Below are positions 26,100-60,100 of a DNA stretch of 64,000 bases, in pieces. The translations under genes were made by a program, and so were the position numbers. Numbering within the stretch: position 1 is the first letter of the stretch; every line of letters starts with the position of its first letter. This stretch comes from Cinclus cinclus (Eukaryota; Chordata; Aves; Passeriformes; Cinclidae). The stretch spans positions 49,784,006 to 49,848,005 of the forward strand of contig NC_085047.1 in the NCBI RefSeq assembly GCF_963662255.1, written 5' to 3'. The notes beneath the pieces were generated by a model, which saw nothing but the letters and a program-made list of their open reading frames with translations, was not told the origin of the DNA and ran no database searches.

Positions 26100-26137
26100 A
26101 AAAAAAAAATAAAAAACAAAAACCCAAAAATAAAACA
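26100..26137 (-). promoter_or_regulatory. SLC7A1: U-rich element in SLC7A1 3' UTR
   Basis: The plus strand is nearly all A with a few C and T. The sense RNA is therefore about 38 bases of U broken by UUUUAUUUUU-type motifs, about 260 bases past the stop. Such stretches bind HuR/ELAV proteins. That function here is inference from mammalian CAT-1. Confidence 0.5.
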
Positions 26138-26396
26138 GGAGAGGGAGAGAGAGAAACGCGCCAGATGAGTTGCCAGTGCTGCTGGGAATATGCCAGAGTT
26201 GTGTCTTTTCATCTTGTGGTCCCTTTTAACTGTGCTGCTAAACAAACTGCAAGCTGCAGTAACCGAGTTGGGGAGGCCTGCATTCTGCTTCCTTATTCCT
26301 GTGTAACTGATCACAGGTGTAATCTGGTTCAGGATCCCCACCACAAAGTTTCTTTCACTACAGCCATTCTTTCAGTCGCCCGTAAGCCAAACACAG

Positions 26397-46359
<19,963 letters not shown>

Positions 46360-49300
46360 TTAAAATGAACGCCACCAAAGCATTTTCTGTTTGCAACTCT
46401 CAGTCACGCTGCAAATCTTGTGCAATCCTGACAGAGAGGTGATACTCCAGTCCTACTCCCACCCTGCTCCACAGTAACTCAGTTCACACACAAGTGGACA
46501 AACTAAAAATACAAATTTTGTCCTTCAGATTTCAGAGGGGTTTTCCTGCTCTGGGCAAGAAGTACTTCAACAGTGAATGCCCCAACTGCCCCATTTATCA
46601 CACTTTGGTTCACACAGCAGAGGGCCTGTGGAATGCACAAACCCTGTACTACTGGGATGAAATTAAACCTGAGGATGTTGCAGGGTGTATGTAACACATC
46701 CCAATCTGATGAGTTCTCAGCCTGAGTGAACAGGTACTCCAGGACAACCTCCTCTGTATGACGTGTTGTGCAGACATCAGATTTTCTCTGGTTTGCTCTA
46801 CAAATCTACAGGCTGTGTGGCCACAGCCTACAAGGATGAGCCTCACCTTCCATCTCAGACTGCATCCTCTAGCTTCAACAGCCCCACCCTGATACCCACA
46901 CTGCACCATTAAGCCTGGCTTCAGCAACAGGGCTTTAAAAATGTTTCCTCATTAATTATGGAGAAGGAAAAAAGTTATTTTATTTAGATGCAATGCTGGA
47001 TTGAGGCATACACTTTCCAGCAGTACACATTGCACACAGACATCAATACTGTGCTGAGAATAATGTGTGGGCAAAAATACTCCTAAACGCAATTTACAGT
47101 ACAGTTCAGTGAGATTGGTACTTCACCAGCTCCAGCTAAAACCTAGTGTAAAAGGAGTGAAAACACTTGCTAAGAAACTTAATTAACCGAGGCAACTGTT
47201 AAATCCATGCTTCAATTTCATCACCAACTACAAAACTAAAAATCCTCTTCACTTTTCCAAGACACCGGTCATAAGTCCTGGCTTAAATCCATTTCTCTTG
47301 GCTTTACACAAACTCCCCTACTACGAGAAAGTAATTACAACTGCAGGAACAGGGCTGAGGATTTATAAGCCCACTGTGTCAGGAATTGTACCCCACCAAC
47401 AGCTCTCAAACATGCTCCCAACAGACATGGATTTAGACAAATAAAGGCAGGGTTTTTGGCCAATCTTACAAAAATCTTATTTCATTAACCATGGGAGTTC
47501 CCAACACATACAGAGAAGGAAAACTATCTTCTTCCTTCAGCAGGAAGACATACCTAAATGCATTCATGTCAGATTGTTCACTCACCCTTTTCCACCTGAA
47601 CCTTACCCAAATCCATGTCAGCTAGGATTTCTTTTGGCTGGACAACTGCCCACCTCCCTAAAGCTAGGACAGGGCAGTCACAGACTTTGAACTGGGTTAA
47701 ATGGACAAGAAGATTGTGGCACTGGAGTATCTCCTACGAATTCTGTAGCTTTGTAGGATGCTACCTACCAGCAATGGTAGACCTTTTACCTCTTACACAG
47801 CCATCTACATTAACAAAATCTGGTATTCTGAAAAACAAACATAACTCAGTTGTTTTAATTCTGCACTGAAAATGAAGGGGTAATTGGTCCCAAATTCCCT
47901 GCCTTGTCACAGACACACATCATGAGAAATCGCTTCCTTGGAAAACACAGGGCTGGTGAGGGGCAACGTCCTCAGGAGAGGAACAGACCTTTGGTGCAGA
48001 GATGGAGGATCAGGGTGAGAACTTGGCAAGGTCCTAGGGGGCAGGGGGACATACAAGTTATTCACTAAAAAGAGACCCTAGTGAATCATTTCAAGTTTAT
48101 ATGTCACTTGAGAGCACCCCAGAAGAAACATATTTCAAAGCAATTTCATTTGGAAGCTCCCTTGGGCTTATCTACAGGTGTTCACAGCTGTACTATGGCC
48201 ATCAAGAATAAAGTAGAACTGCTTTTTATGGATAATTTGCTTAGAAGAGAGGCTATTTAATTATGGCAGACCTGGAAATTAAGATCAACATCCTGCAATT
48301 GGCTTAATGCCAGCAGACAGTGCTCTTCTAGCTGAACTTCAGATCAAGATATCAACTCCCTCTATCCCAAAAACCATCTAAAATAGAATAGAATACTTCC
48401 TACAGCCTGCAGATAACAAACAAGAAGTCTGCAATGCAGCCATGTTCTGTGGTCCTCACACACAGGACTGCCATTCATCTCACAGACCACTGATCACCAT
48501 CTCTTACATGTTTTTTTTGCTTTTGAAACAGCAAGTACAAAATCAACCTTTCACTTTCAAGTATATTCACTGTAGCTTGACAAAGGGACCTTCAATGAAG
48601 ACAAGTGGAATTTTTTTTCAGGAGAACAACCTTTTGGTTTAGCAGGATGCAGTAAAGAGTCATTATACCTCTGCCCAAAACCTTCTGTGTATCATTTGTT
48701 ATCTTTGCAAGTGTATCAAAGGGTGATTTTGGCAGAGATTATGATTTTTCCCCTCCTTAGAAGTTGGATCCAGCTGTGATTTCGCCTTCTGAAACAGTCA
48801 TCCTTGACTTTGAAGTGACCCTTTGTTCTGGGCTGGTTCCACTCCCAACCTCACTTGAAAAGATGAGCCTTTTTTTGAATGCACAGTCAGTATTCCTGTG
48901 GCATAATGCAGTCCTAATAACATAAAACAATATAAATTTTTCCAGAAATGTTACCAGATGGTACCTAACCACCTTCAAGCTTGAATCTTGAATCTGAATG
49001 AATATAGATTAGTTTTGTTCTGCACATGCCCTCTAGCTCTCACCCCTGTCTTAACTCTGGTTTCTCTGATGAGAAACACTGAGCTACAAGTCCCAGCCAC
49101 TCAGACCCTGGGTAGGAAATGGCTTCACCCCAAGGCTTTGGGTAGCTCCATGTTTTGGCTAGAGCAGATGTCTTTGGGAGCAGTGGGAAGCAAGGACACG
49201 CCCAAGTAGCCTGGCAGGGTGGACCCCGACCAGGGGCCACATCCTTGGGTGAATCCTGTCCCACTAAAGTCGACAGCAAAGCTCCCACCAACTTCAATAG

Positions 49301-52300
49301 TCCAACTGCTACTGGTGTTTTATTTACAGTGCATTTTATGCTTATTACTTTTGTTCCCTGTCCAACTTTTTGTGTCTTGACTCTATTGTATTTTCAAATA
49401 AAATAATATATTCTTCCTCCTTTTATCTAATGGTTAACATACCTATTATATCAGGTTGATAGATTTCCTTCCCCATTCCTCAAACCCGTAAGAAAATAAG
49501 CAATCTGCCCGGTGGTTGACAGTAAAAAGTAAACCATAATAAACATCTGTCCAGCTAAACATAAAACACCATGTGTAAAAATAGGCTGACAGGGCACCAT
49601 TTTACATAAGCAATACTATCACTTCCTCAACAATTACAAGTTGTTTCAACTTCTGAAACACCACTCCTTACCTATTTCAAGGCATTGCTGTTCCTGAGAA
49701 TTTTCTTCTCCAATTTTTATTCTCCAATAAAGCTAAAGCTGATTAAGCAGAACAAGGAGCTTTCTACTAAGGAAAGAAGAAAACCTAAGCCTAACCTTGC
49801 TTCATGTCCAACAAAGTCCCCAGACATTTCCTTGGAGGAACAGTGAGCTGAAATCCTCATTCAATGTTGTCCCACATATGCTTATATCCATTTTGAAACA
49901 GATGAAAATGTCTACTGCCATCAGTACCCTTCCCTCACAGCAAAGTCATGTCCTGCGGACAATCTGACATTTGTTGAAAACCAAAAGGATACTTAGGAAA
50001 AATATCCCCCATGCAGCTGTATAATCACTGCTACGAAGAGCTTGTGGAACAAAGATCTTGTGCTTGCACCATGCTGCTATATTTGACAATGTGGAATGGT
50101 TTTCACCCTCACCTGTACTTTTAGTTCAAACACGGTCCCCAAACAAGCATATAGTGATGATGCCAACCAGTTGATCAACATACAGGTAACAAACCCCTTT
50201 GAAAGCCCTTTTCAAAAGGCTGATTTTGCTGCTTCCGTCCCCAAGGCACCACAATTCACACAGAAGTCCTACAGAGGAAAAGAGCTGGAAAAGCTCAATT
50301 CCTATTACTGCTGTTAGCATTACAGGTATTTTGGGAGCATCAGATTTGACTGCAGACTCCTAAATGCAAAAGGTTATAAAGTAAGGAACCAAACTAGATC
50401 TCCTGAATGTTTTCTGAAGCATCATTCAGAAAACCAAGTCACCAAGACAGGACTCCTAGGTGCGATCCATTCTAGTACAAAGCAAGAATTGTGTCAGATA
50501 TGTCCTTCCAAAACATCTTGCTTTGAAGAACTCCAATGCTTTATGTCACTCTGCAACAACAGAGCAGAGTCAAGATGGCTACAGAAGATGCAGAACTTTC
50601 CCAACAGATATTTGAGCACATATCTCTAGATTTAGAAGCAAAGGATATGGCACCAGACACTAAGTCACATGTGGCTGTGTCCCTGAAGCAGCTGCATGTC
50701 CCCATCAGCTGTGCTGGAGAAGGCAGGCAGTTTAGAGAAGACATGCTTGGGACAAATGCTGAGGACCAACTGAGAGACATCAAATGTAGCCATTTGCTGA
50801 TGCAGACACCAGCAAAGAGGCCAGTGAAAGCAAAGGCATGACCAAGCATTATGCAAAGCTGGATGCTAACTCACTATAGCAGCAGCAATGGCAAGAAGTC
50901 CAAGCCAAAAGCCACCAAAGTAGCTGCAATTCTTTGCAATTGTTTCATTGGGAGGGAAGAGATGCTGTCCTCCTGAAGTATTTTAACCAGAAAAGGAAGG
51001 TATTGTCCATGTGCTGTTAAATTGTTACCTTCTGGATTATCATTTTTTTTTAATATGTGTGCAAATGTATCCATATACTTCAATATACGTTAATCTAAAT
51101 TACATTTGAGTGTATACACTTATATATTTATATGGACATTAATGTTAAACTCTTTGCCAGTTTTGTCATTAAAAATCAAGATCAGCCACTAGCAAGGCAT
51201 TTGCTACTCAAAGGAAGGGAGTCAGGCAGTTAAATACAAACACAATAAACAAAGATACAGGCACACACAGGTGTGGGTGTGCAGTGTACAGAAAACCCAA
51301 TCTTATTCACCTGCTTAAAGGCATACTGCCTGTCTGAAGGGAATCCTGTTACTCTTCTTTGTTGAGCAGATCCTTTAACACCATGAGGGAGGTGGTGCTG
51401 GGGGACCAGCCCACTGTCACTGACAGCTGGGCATGCTGCAGGTTTCTGTTCCTCAATCTCCTGAGTACAGGAACTCAGAATACTCCTCAGTATAGTATAT
51501 GATGAATTTTCAAAGCATCATCACCCACTCCTCTGCAGGTCTGCTCAATTACTGCCATGGGAGAACACCATGGTGCTGCAGCTGACCCAATTGCTTTCCA
51601 AACTGTCATGTCTACTGGCTGTACCAAGGTCAGAAAATCCTCTCATTCCAGGACAACTTCCAAGATGGCAAAGACCATCCTCATCCTTTTCCACAAGTTC
51701 AGATAGGAATTCTCAACTTCCCCAAAATTTCAAAGCAGGCAAACTCCAGTGTTTGTCTCAATACCTGCAGAAAAGGCAATCTGGGTTATTTGTGATGATA
51801 GGCAAAATCCATTTTGAAATGAGTAGTCATTTTTGACCAAAGTAAAGGAGGGAGGTTCCTGCTGTGGAAGTCATGAGAAGAGTATTTCAAACACTCAGAA
51901 TTCAAGATTCAAAATCTCCAAAATGGAAGTTGTAATGCCCTTTCTTCTGCACAAAGTTCCAGCTGTGACTGTCACCAAAAGCAGCACACAGTAAGCCACC
52001 CAAAAGGGAAAAAGTTGGATAGACACTAATTCCCCTACTGCATAAACATACACCGTATCATGCTTAATTTCCAGTGGGGAATTTGATGCTACATCACTTT
52101 CCAACTGCGGGCACAGTGAAAGGTCTGGACAGGGTACAATATCAGATCTCCACCACCCAAGTGTTGCAAAAACAGGTTAGAGAAATACCTTTTAGACTCC
52201 AGCTGGATATAGCGCACCCTGCCTCAAAACAGGGAAAACAGGTGCAGCCAGACAAGATGTTTGTTTTGGCAGGGTTAAATCATGAAACCAGATCTTCCTC

Positions 52301-54037
52301 TCCCCAGCCAACTGCCTATCATCCCGCAGCTGTACCAGAACAACCACCTGGGGAATCATGCTGAAAACCACCACCACTGAAACAAAATCAACACTGTGAC
52401 GACAGCTGACCGAATGGCAGGCCACCACCAACTGCAGCCAGGGCAGAGGAGAGGGATGTGACACTTTCCAGGATAGATTCCCGCCTGAGAAGCACCATCC
52501 AGTCAAAGGTGCCCGCAGTGCCCTCAGCCCTTTTAGCCCACACCTCAAATTTCAGCTGGTGAGGATCCTGTCAGCTCAAAGCAGCACCCAGATGTTTGAG
52601 GAGGACAGCAGAGCATTTGCCATCCACAGCTCCTCAGAGAAAAAGTTAAGGAAATGTCTTCCTGCCTAGCCATTATAGGGGATCACACCTCTCTAATTAC
52701 ATGAATCACTATTTTCTGATGAAAAAGCATCTAACTGAAAAGTCTCCCACCAGCTCTAGTACAGTCTCCTCAAACAGTTCCTCAGCATGACTTCAAATTA
52801 CACCTTGCAAGAAAATTGCTTGACTTAACTCTCTCAATTTGTTGTAACACCAAAGGAGATCTCCACTGATAATTAAACTTCCCAAATGAAAGCCTGAGAC
52901 AGACTGGCAGGGATTCACTTGAAAAAACCCATCATCCATAATCTGCCAGGAATTCAGCCTTGATATCGAGCAGAAAAAAATTAATGGTCTGGGAAACAAT
53001 ATTAAATAAGTGAGCTTCTGTCTCCTTAAACCCAACTAAAATGAAGACAGATCTTTGCTTAGCCAAAAGCCCTGGCCATGTCATGTAGCATAAACCAGTT
53101 GTGGTCCTTGGACAACAGTGCTTGGAAGAAGGTGGGAAATGTCCCTTATGGGATAAGGAAGAAAGTTAGACAGCATACAAGTTGGTTTGTTATTAAAACA
53201 ATAGCAGGGAAACAAACAAAACATTAAGAGCCCCAGCCTTTCATGCAGAACAAAAAGTATCCTACATAGACATGGGATATATCCAATCAGACTGACAGAA
53301 GAAAGGAAGGAGAAGACTCCCCCAAACACCATTACTTCACCAGGACAAAGGGCACAGCCGAGTTGAGACTTTCAGGTGAAGTCAAGGGGCAGATCAAATT
53401 AGGTAAATAACAGGACTTTGCTACATCCCTGAGCAGCAGGGAGCATGTGGAGGCCAGCAGGTAGGTCATGGAGAGCAGGGGCAGCTCCAGCTGGAGGCAG
53501 GACTATGAGGCAGCTGCAGACCCTGGTCACCCTTGCCAAGTGACCCATGAGCATCCAGACTGACTGACAGGCTGGACCATGGACCTGTGGCCACCCCTGT
53601 GGATCAGCATGTCTGCAGATCAGATGTCTCTCAAACAGCCCAGCTCCCAGCACTGCTACACCAATTTAAAAGCTGTCCCAATTTCAAAAATTCTGTCCTA
53701 ATTAAAAACTTTCTCCATTTCCATAAAGGGTACTAAATTGAAGCAAAAGATCCCTTTCCTTTGCTGGGAAAGCAGGAATGTTGTTCCTGTGAATGAGATG
53801 GAAGAGTTTGAACAGCTTTTTCAGAGAAAACACTTTGTAACAAACCTCAGAGGAACCACTCACATAAGGGCAAACTCAGCCTGTGCTGGACACATATTAA
53901 TTCAGGGAGGAAACAGAACAGAAATTGTATGTGGTTAAGTCATGGGGCTCCTTGCCTTATGCCAAGGTGATTGCAGGCTTCTGAGAAAGGTTTTGCTATC
54001 CCTAAGCAACCGTGTATGCAAATGAAGCATTCAGAGT

Positions 54038-54138
54038 CAGGATGGAACGGGCTTTGAACAACCCCATGGCAGGTGTATTGGATTGCATGGAACTTCAAAA
54101 GTTCCTTCCAAATCCAAACATTCTAGGATTTTATGAAA
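54038..54138 (+). mobile_element. CR1 3'-end remnant
   Basis: The stretch reads AACGGGCTTTGAACAACCCC, then AAAAGTTCCTTCCAAATCC and a terminal ATTCTAGGATTTTATGA, an eroded CR1 tail in the plus orientation. Confidence 0.75.
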
Positions 54139-57100
54139 ATCCAGATTATGCTACGTCACTCCTTTAGGCTTCTGCAATCAAAACAAAGTCATTAGCAAGT
54201 AATGAGAATACCTTTTTGTTAATTCAGGAGTTTTTCTACTGATCTGCAGGCCATTCAAGGGCTTGCTCTATGCAGAATTCCAAGTGATACCATCCAGCTC
54301 TGCACTCTGATATGGCTGTTGGAGAGTGACTCAACACAGCAGAATTACGAAAAAGTTCCTTTTTCTGAAGAAACTAAAGCTAATTTCTCACTGAACACAC
54401 CAGCTGAATTTTAAAATACACTATAACCTTCTGAGAGCACTTGCATGACTACAGACCTAATACGAAAGCTTTTTGTGACTATGATTTACACCATACGAAA
54501 GAGACACCGACTGTGAAAGGAGTTAAAATGTTTGCTTTTAGATTCAGTATTCCCACATTCCTGCCATAATTCAAGGGCTGGGGAGGGATCAGCTCCTTCC
54601 AAGCATCACATGCTCATCATTGCAGGCCCAGACAAGCACTTTACAACCCTTGGCTAGCATGTGCAGGCACATCCACTCCTGCAGCAGAGAGGCTGCTGCA
54701 TTTCAGGGGTGGCTCTTCCAAGTAATTTCCACTGTAAAGTTCTTCAGAAAGCCCTTCCCCTGATAGACAGTGCCCTGATGCACACTGGAATGAAAGCAAT
54801 GACTGCATCCTAATGTCTTATCCAACTCGTACTGCCCATTGACCAGACCTACCCCACTGACCAGGGTCACTCAATGCTGAAGGAGACAACAGTGCATGGC
54901 TTGGATGGGCCACCAACGCCTCAGCTGCTTTGGAACAGCATGAGAAGCTCCCACATGAAGAAGCCCTAAATGAGGCAGCCTGGGCAGCCCAGTCAAAGGC
55001 AGAAGGGCATGCTGAGCACCAATGGTGTGGCCACATTTCCAGTGTAACTGGGATATGGCAATGTTCCAACTTGTTGGGCCAGTAAATGACACCCCTTCCC
55101 CACCAGGCCATGACACATGCCTCATCAGGGATCATCATTTTGGGATGGGAATTGGTTGTGCAGGTCAGTCACAGAGCCTGGCTGACTACAGAATATGCCT
55201 ACACCAGTGTAGCCTAGAATTACATGCACAGACAAATGGGAGCTGAGGATGGCACAAGGAGGTGGAGCAGAGGAGATAACATATGTGGCTATGTGGAAAA
55301 AAAATCAGTCTCCTAAGTGTCTTGCAAATTATTCCACAAGCCATCACTGCAAAGACTTCACAGCTCCTAAACCAATGGATTTACAACAAAATGCCTTGAA
55401 AAACTGCCTGTTTTAGGCATTTAAGTCTAAAGTACAGAGCATGGTAAATTATACAAGCATGATGTTTGATTAGTAAGTCAGTGGGGTAACCAACCATTCC
55501 CATTTTCACACGTAAGTATCACAGCCTAGTTCTGATAAATTCTATTTAAATACATCTCATCAGAAAAGAGAGAACACTGATGTGGACTTAATTTTCACAG
55601 TGAGGTAGGTGTGGAGGATTTTTGCTTTGAGCAAATACTCTTTTCTTAGGCACATGTTCACCATTGAGCTCTCTTCTGCTCCAGGACAGGAGAGCTGTTG
55701 TTTAAGTAAAATTCTGCCTCCACCTAACCCAAACATTCATGGCTGGAAGGGTTCTGATATGGAAGGACTGGGAAAAAGAAGCATCCAAACACAGCCCATT
55801 TCATATTTGTCTCAGAACTTCTATCAAATGCATGACAGAAGACTTCTTGGCCTTTTTCGGATCAAAGCAAGACTTGATGAAGTTTGTGGTATTTTAAGGG
55901 CTTTTTTCCCATCAAAAAGCAAAGATTACACTGAGCAGCCAAACTGTGAGCCAGACCACAAGCCACATATTTCACATCTCACTGCTGCCAATGTCACACA
56001 GAAGAATCCTACACGACCTCAACAGAGGGCTCCATGCTGGCCAGCCCCAAGAGGAGATTGGGCAGAAAGCTGCTGGATGTGATAGTTGAAGAAGTGACAG
56101 CAGGGACAATACAGTGATACCAGGAGGTAAGAAATACAAAAAAGTTGATATACTTGGCCTGAACCTAGCCATGAGGCTACTGCAAAATTCCACACAGACT
56201 CAGGTCCGTGGTTTACACAAGGAGAAGCATTACGTTGTAGACATCCTTACAGTTTATTCTGCCGTCTGCGTGGCAGAAAACCAGGTCTTGCAACCCACAT
56301 CTCTCCATGAAGAAAGCTTGTTCAGGCTCCCTTGGAAGCACAAGTCAACTTAGAGAAGTAATTAACTTGCATGAGCGAAAAAACAGATTTGTCATCTACT
56401 TTTTATTCAACCCCATCAGAGTAGTAGTTAGCCCATCTGTAGGCTAAAATGTTACTCAGTTTGCTGAATGTATTGGAATTGCTACTTGCACGTCCCTGCC
56501 CTTCATGCAGAATTCTGGTTTACCCCAGAAAATGCTCCTTCAGCCCAGTGACAGAGGTAAATGCAGCCACCCAGCACACAGTCCTGCCAAGGGAAGTTAT
56601 AATGCTATCCTTAAAAATAATTATGTCCCTATCAGCAAAATACAGTGTTTGGAGTAAGTATACACTTTTTACTGAGAAAGATAACTAACAACATCCAGTC
56701 TGCTCAACTTTTAAAAACATTATATTTTTTCCACATCAACATTCTGGCATCAAAGGAGATCATTCCTAATTATGTTTATGGGACTAGGGGAACACACAGA
56801 GAGACCTAGATATGACAGTCTTGGAGAAGTATGATGAAATGTATAATGCAACACCTCTCAGAACATGTACAGTGCCATCTCTCCCCATGTCACTCACCTA
56901 GAACAAGAAACTTTGAAGTGTAAGTTCTGCTGCTGCAAGGTGCTTTAAGTGACAGCAAGAAGGAAACAAACAACTGGCTGTAAATATTCTGTTTAGCTCC
57001 CCTGTGCTGGGACTTGCAAAAGAAAATAGGTGGTTTTAAACCAAAGTAAGTGAAACAAATGATAATTACCATTTTCCCCCCAAGGGTCTGAACAGGAGCA

Positions 57101-60100
57101 TGAAAAGCAAAGCATTGCGGTTGTGTTTTCAATGGTGCCCAACACCATGCTGTTCTGCTCTCCAGGTACTTCCTTCGAAGGAAAAAACAGGTTCAAAAGT
57201 GCTCCAGCATCTGTGACGGTTTATCTGGAGCAGCCAAAGAACAACAATGAGGCTTCATCACTTGTGTAAGATTTTTGGGAGATCAACCTTGTGTTTCTTC
57301 ACACGCCAGCCCGGTTATGAGGGGTAGAATTCCTCTTGACTAGCTTCAGCCCACTCCAAAGCAGACATGGGAACTTAGCGTATCATCTCACTCCCTTCTG
57401 TAACCAACAGGCTAAGACAGGCACCTCCAGGCATGAACTTTTCTCTTTGGAGGAAAGATGGGAGCTATGGCCCTTCAGAGTACCTGCTTCCCTTGCTACT
57501 GCAGTACTCCAGCAAACATCTACAAAAACTCCACCAGACACACGAGACAGAAGACAGGACTGCACCTAGACCCAACTGAAGCAAAAACACCTCAATGAAC
57601 TTTGACTGGTTGTTCTGTGGTAGACACTAAAAGGATGGTGAAAGTTTTTGAATAGTCTTAGGGGTTTTAACAACTCAGACATGCATTTTTCTCACAAGAG
57701 TAACAACTCCTCCTTACTCTTGTTCCCCTCAAAAATAATAGTGTTTTCTGCAGAAAACCTTGGATTTCAGGACTGTCCAAGCACTGATCCTAGCACTTCC
57801 AGAGCAAAGCTGAAGCATTTTGCTTCAGCTCTTCTCCAGTTAATTAGCTGTTACATAGCTGTTACACTTTTCACTGTATTGCTTGGGTTGGTACCTTTCC
57901 TGAACTGTAAAGCTGCTAGAAGCCAAGTTTCTGTTCTTATTTCACAGAAGTTCTCACTTACAAAATCCCAACAAACACCTATTGCTTTTCTCCTCCAAGA
58001 TGTAGCACCTCCACCCTAATCCATCATCCAGCTGATGACTTTTGGGTGTTGTGCCTTCCTTTTGCTTGCGGTGCCAGAACATTTTGCCCCTTTCCTCCAG
58101 CCAACTGCACAGTCAGGACAGTCGTGCCTAACGCACCTGTAGTCAGCACAGACAGACACGCAATGGTACAGCACTTCTGCACATCAACCTAGATCAGCCA
58201 AGTGCTGTACTCTTCTCAATGGCCTCCTCTCAGCTCTTGGAAGCTCTAAGCACACAAATGTGAGACAGAGTAAGTCCTAACATCACATATGTTACAAGTC
58301 AGCCTGTTTTGTGAACTTTTTGGAGGGAGAAAAACAAATGAAGTGGCATGTAGCAGCACCCATTTGCTTGGGGATTATATCACATAGGTAATCAACCAGC
58401 TGTCAGGCAGTGTGAAACCCCAAGTAAAGTTTAATCAGCAAGCTAATGATAAAAGACTATATACTGGTTACCCCAGATAACTAATTCCCTCTGGAATATT
58501 TTCTAAAGATACAACACTGAAGCTCCTTTATAAAAGTCACTTCAACAGAATAACCTAGTTCTACAAACTCAACAATGCATTTTTTCCAACTAGTTTATTT
58601 TAAGGATTTTTCACCTGAGAAAATCAAGCTATTCTTCATCTTAAGGCAACAGTTCATTTTTCAAATCACAGTAATTTCTTGTACAGTGCATTTACTCCTG
58701 ATGCATACACATCCAAACAGACCTCCTACATCAGCATTCCCAAATGAAACTATGACTAGCATAAATGTGGACTGATTTCATTATGGTTTAAAGCTTTCAC
58801 TTTCTTCTTCCCCTTCTTATTTTCCAGGACTGGTTTTGCTTACTGACTCCAGATTTCACAGTAAACAGTTCGGGGCAAAGGATCCTTTGGAAGCAAGTTC
58901 CCGCAAGCCCTAATGTCAGTATGCTTTACTCATAAAATTAAAAGGTGATTTTGCACAGTATCTCTTTTATAACAATGGAGAGTGGCACTACATCACAACT
59001 CAGGGTAAACTCACCTTTGGTTTAATCAAACCACTGAATCAACATGGTCCCTTGCCAAGACACAGAGCAGCACAGTTTACCAGTGGAATGTCTTGCAGTC
59101 AGGTCCACACACATCCATGTGAATCATGGCACACACTTTCTCTTTCAACAGAATGTGTTCCAGGAATAAATAAGTTATCTGGAATAGGACAATTTAAACC
59201 ATCTACCTGAATCAGAACTGGGGATAAGCCCTAGATAAACAAAAAGCTCATTGATAATATTTTTTTAAACTCCAGATTGGCTTGTAATAAACTTTCTGGA
59301 GTGGATGACTCAAATAAGCACTAACTTTTAATAAAAGCATAGCTTCCTCAGTAAATAAGGGTAGTAATTAAAAGCAAGTCCTCAGAAGCAAGATATTAAG
59401 TGAAATTCCCATCCTTGTAATTTAAAAATTAAAAGGACCGCTAAGATCTACAAGGAAATATACAAATTAATTACAAGGATCCAGAATATATGGCAAAAGT
59501 GAATTGTGGAATTTGTACAGCTCAGGAAAGCCTGTTGAGATATTTAACTGATAGTCTTGTGAAAAGAAATCCAAGAGTTACCCCTCATGTCAGAGGAAGG
59601 CAGGAGAAAGAGGAGTAAGAAAATACAATGCTAAATACTACCACAAAGTAGACTAATAAATTTAGTGTTTCAGTCAATATAGCAATCACAGGGATTTCTC
59701 AGAAAAGGGGTCAAGACACAGCACAGAGGGCACTGAGGTACAAGTAGGATTTACAGAAAAATTGAATGAGGGATCCTGCATTACTGTGAATAAAGTTTTC
59801 TGAACTGTTTTTTGCTTGAGTAAGAAAAAAAGAAACCAACAAGACCAACAACAAAACCAACAGAAACTGAAAAAATGTACCTAGAATCAAACATCTTACA
59901 GTATCCTATTTTGGAAACTCCGAAATCAGGCACTTCTGATACCACTCACAGGATTCATGATCCAGGATTTAAGGTCCATTAGCTTGGTGATCTCTGGCAA
60001 CGTCAGGGACAGTGGCAAGGGCAGCAGCTGCTGACTCACCATCGAGAGAAGGCAGCTCCAGCCAGTGCTGCCTGGGCAAGAGGCACTAAATTTCTACAAA

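Larger units (their letters stand above)
23965..26396 (-). other. SLC7A1: Probable SLC7A1 3' UTR (minimal extent)
   Basis: It follows the TGA directly in the last exon. Reading the minus strand it contains a U-rich stretch (26137-26100), a (CA)21 run ending in poly(A) (25910-25857) and an ATTTA context near 25760. By family knowledge, mammalian CAT-1 mRNAs have long, strongly regulated 3' UTRs bound by HuR and miR-122. The end is uncertain. A CR1 tail at 24746-24903 lies inside it in antisense orientation. Confidence 0.5.

Noticed and set aside
25643..26344. 233-codon minus-strand ORF, the longest in the window
   Set aside because: It lies wholly in the SLC7A1 3' UTR and owes its length to the U-rich block (Phe run) and the CA repeat (His-Thr run). 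No family resemblance.
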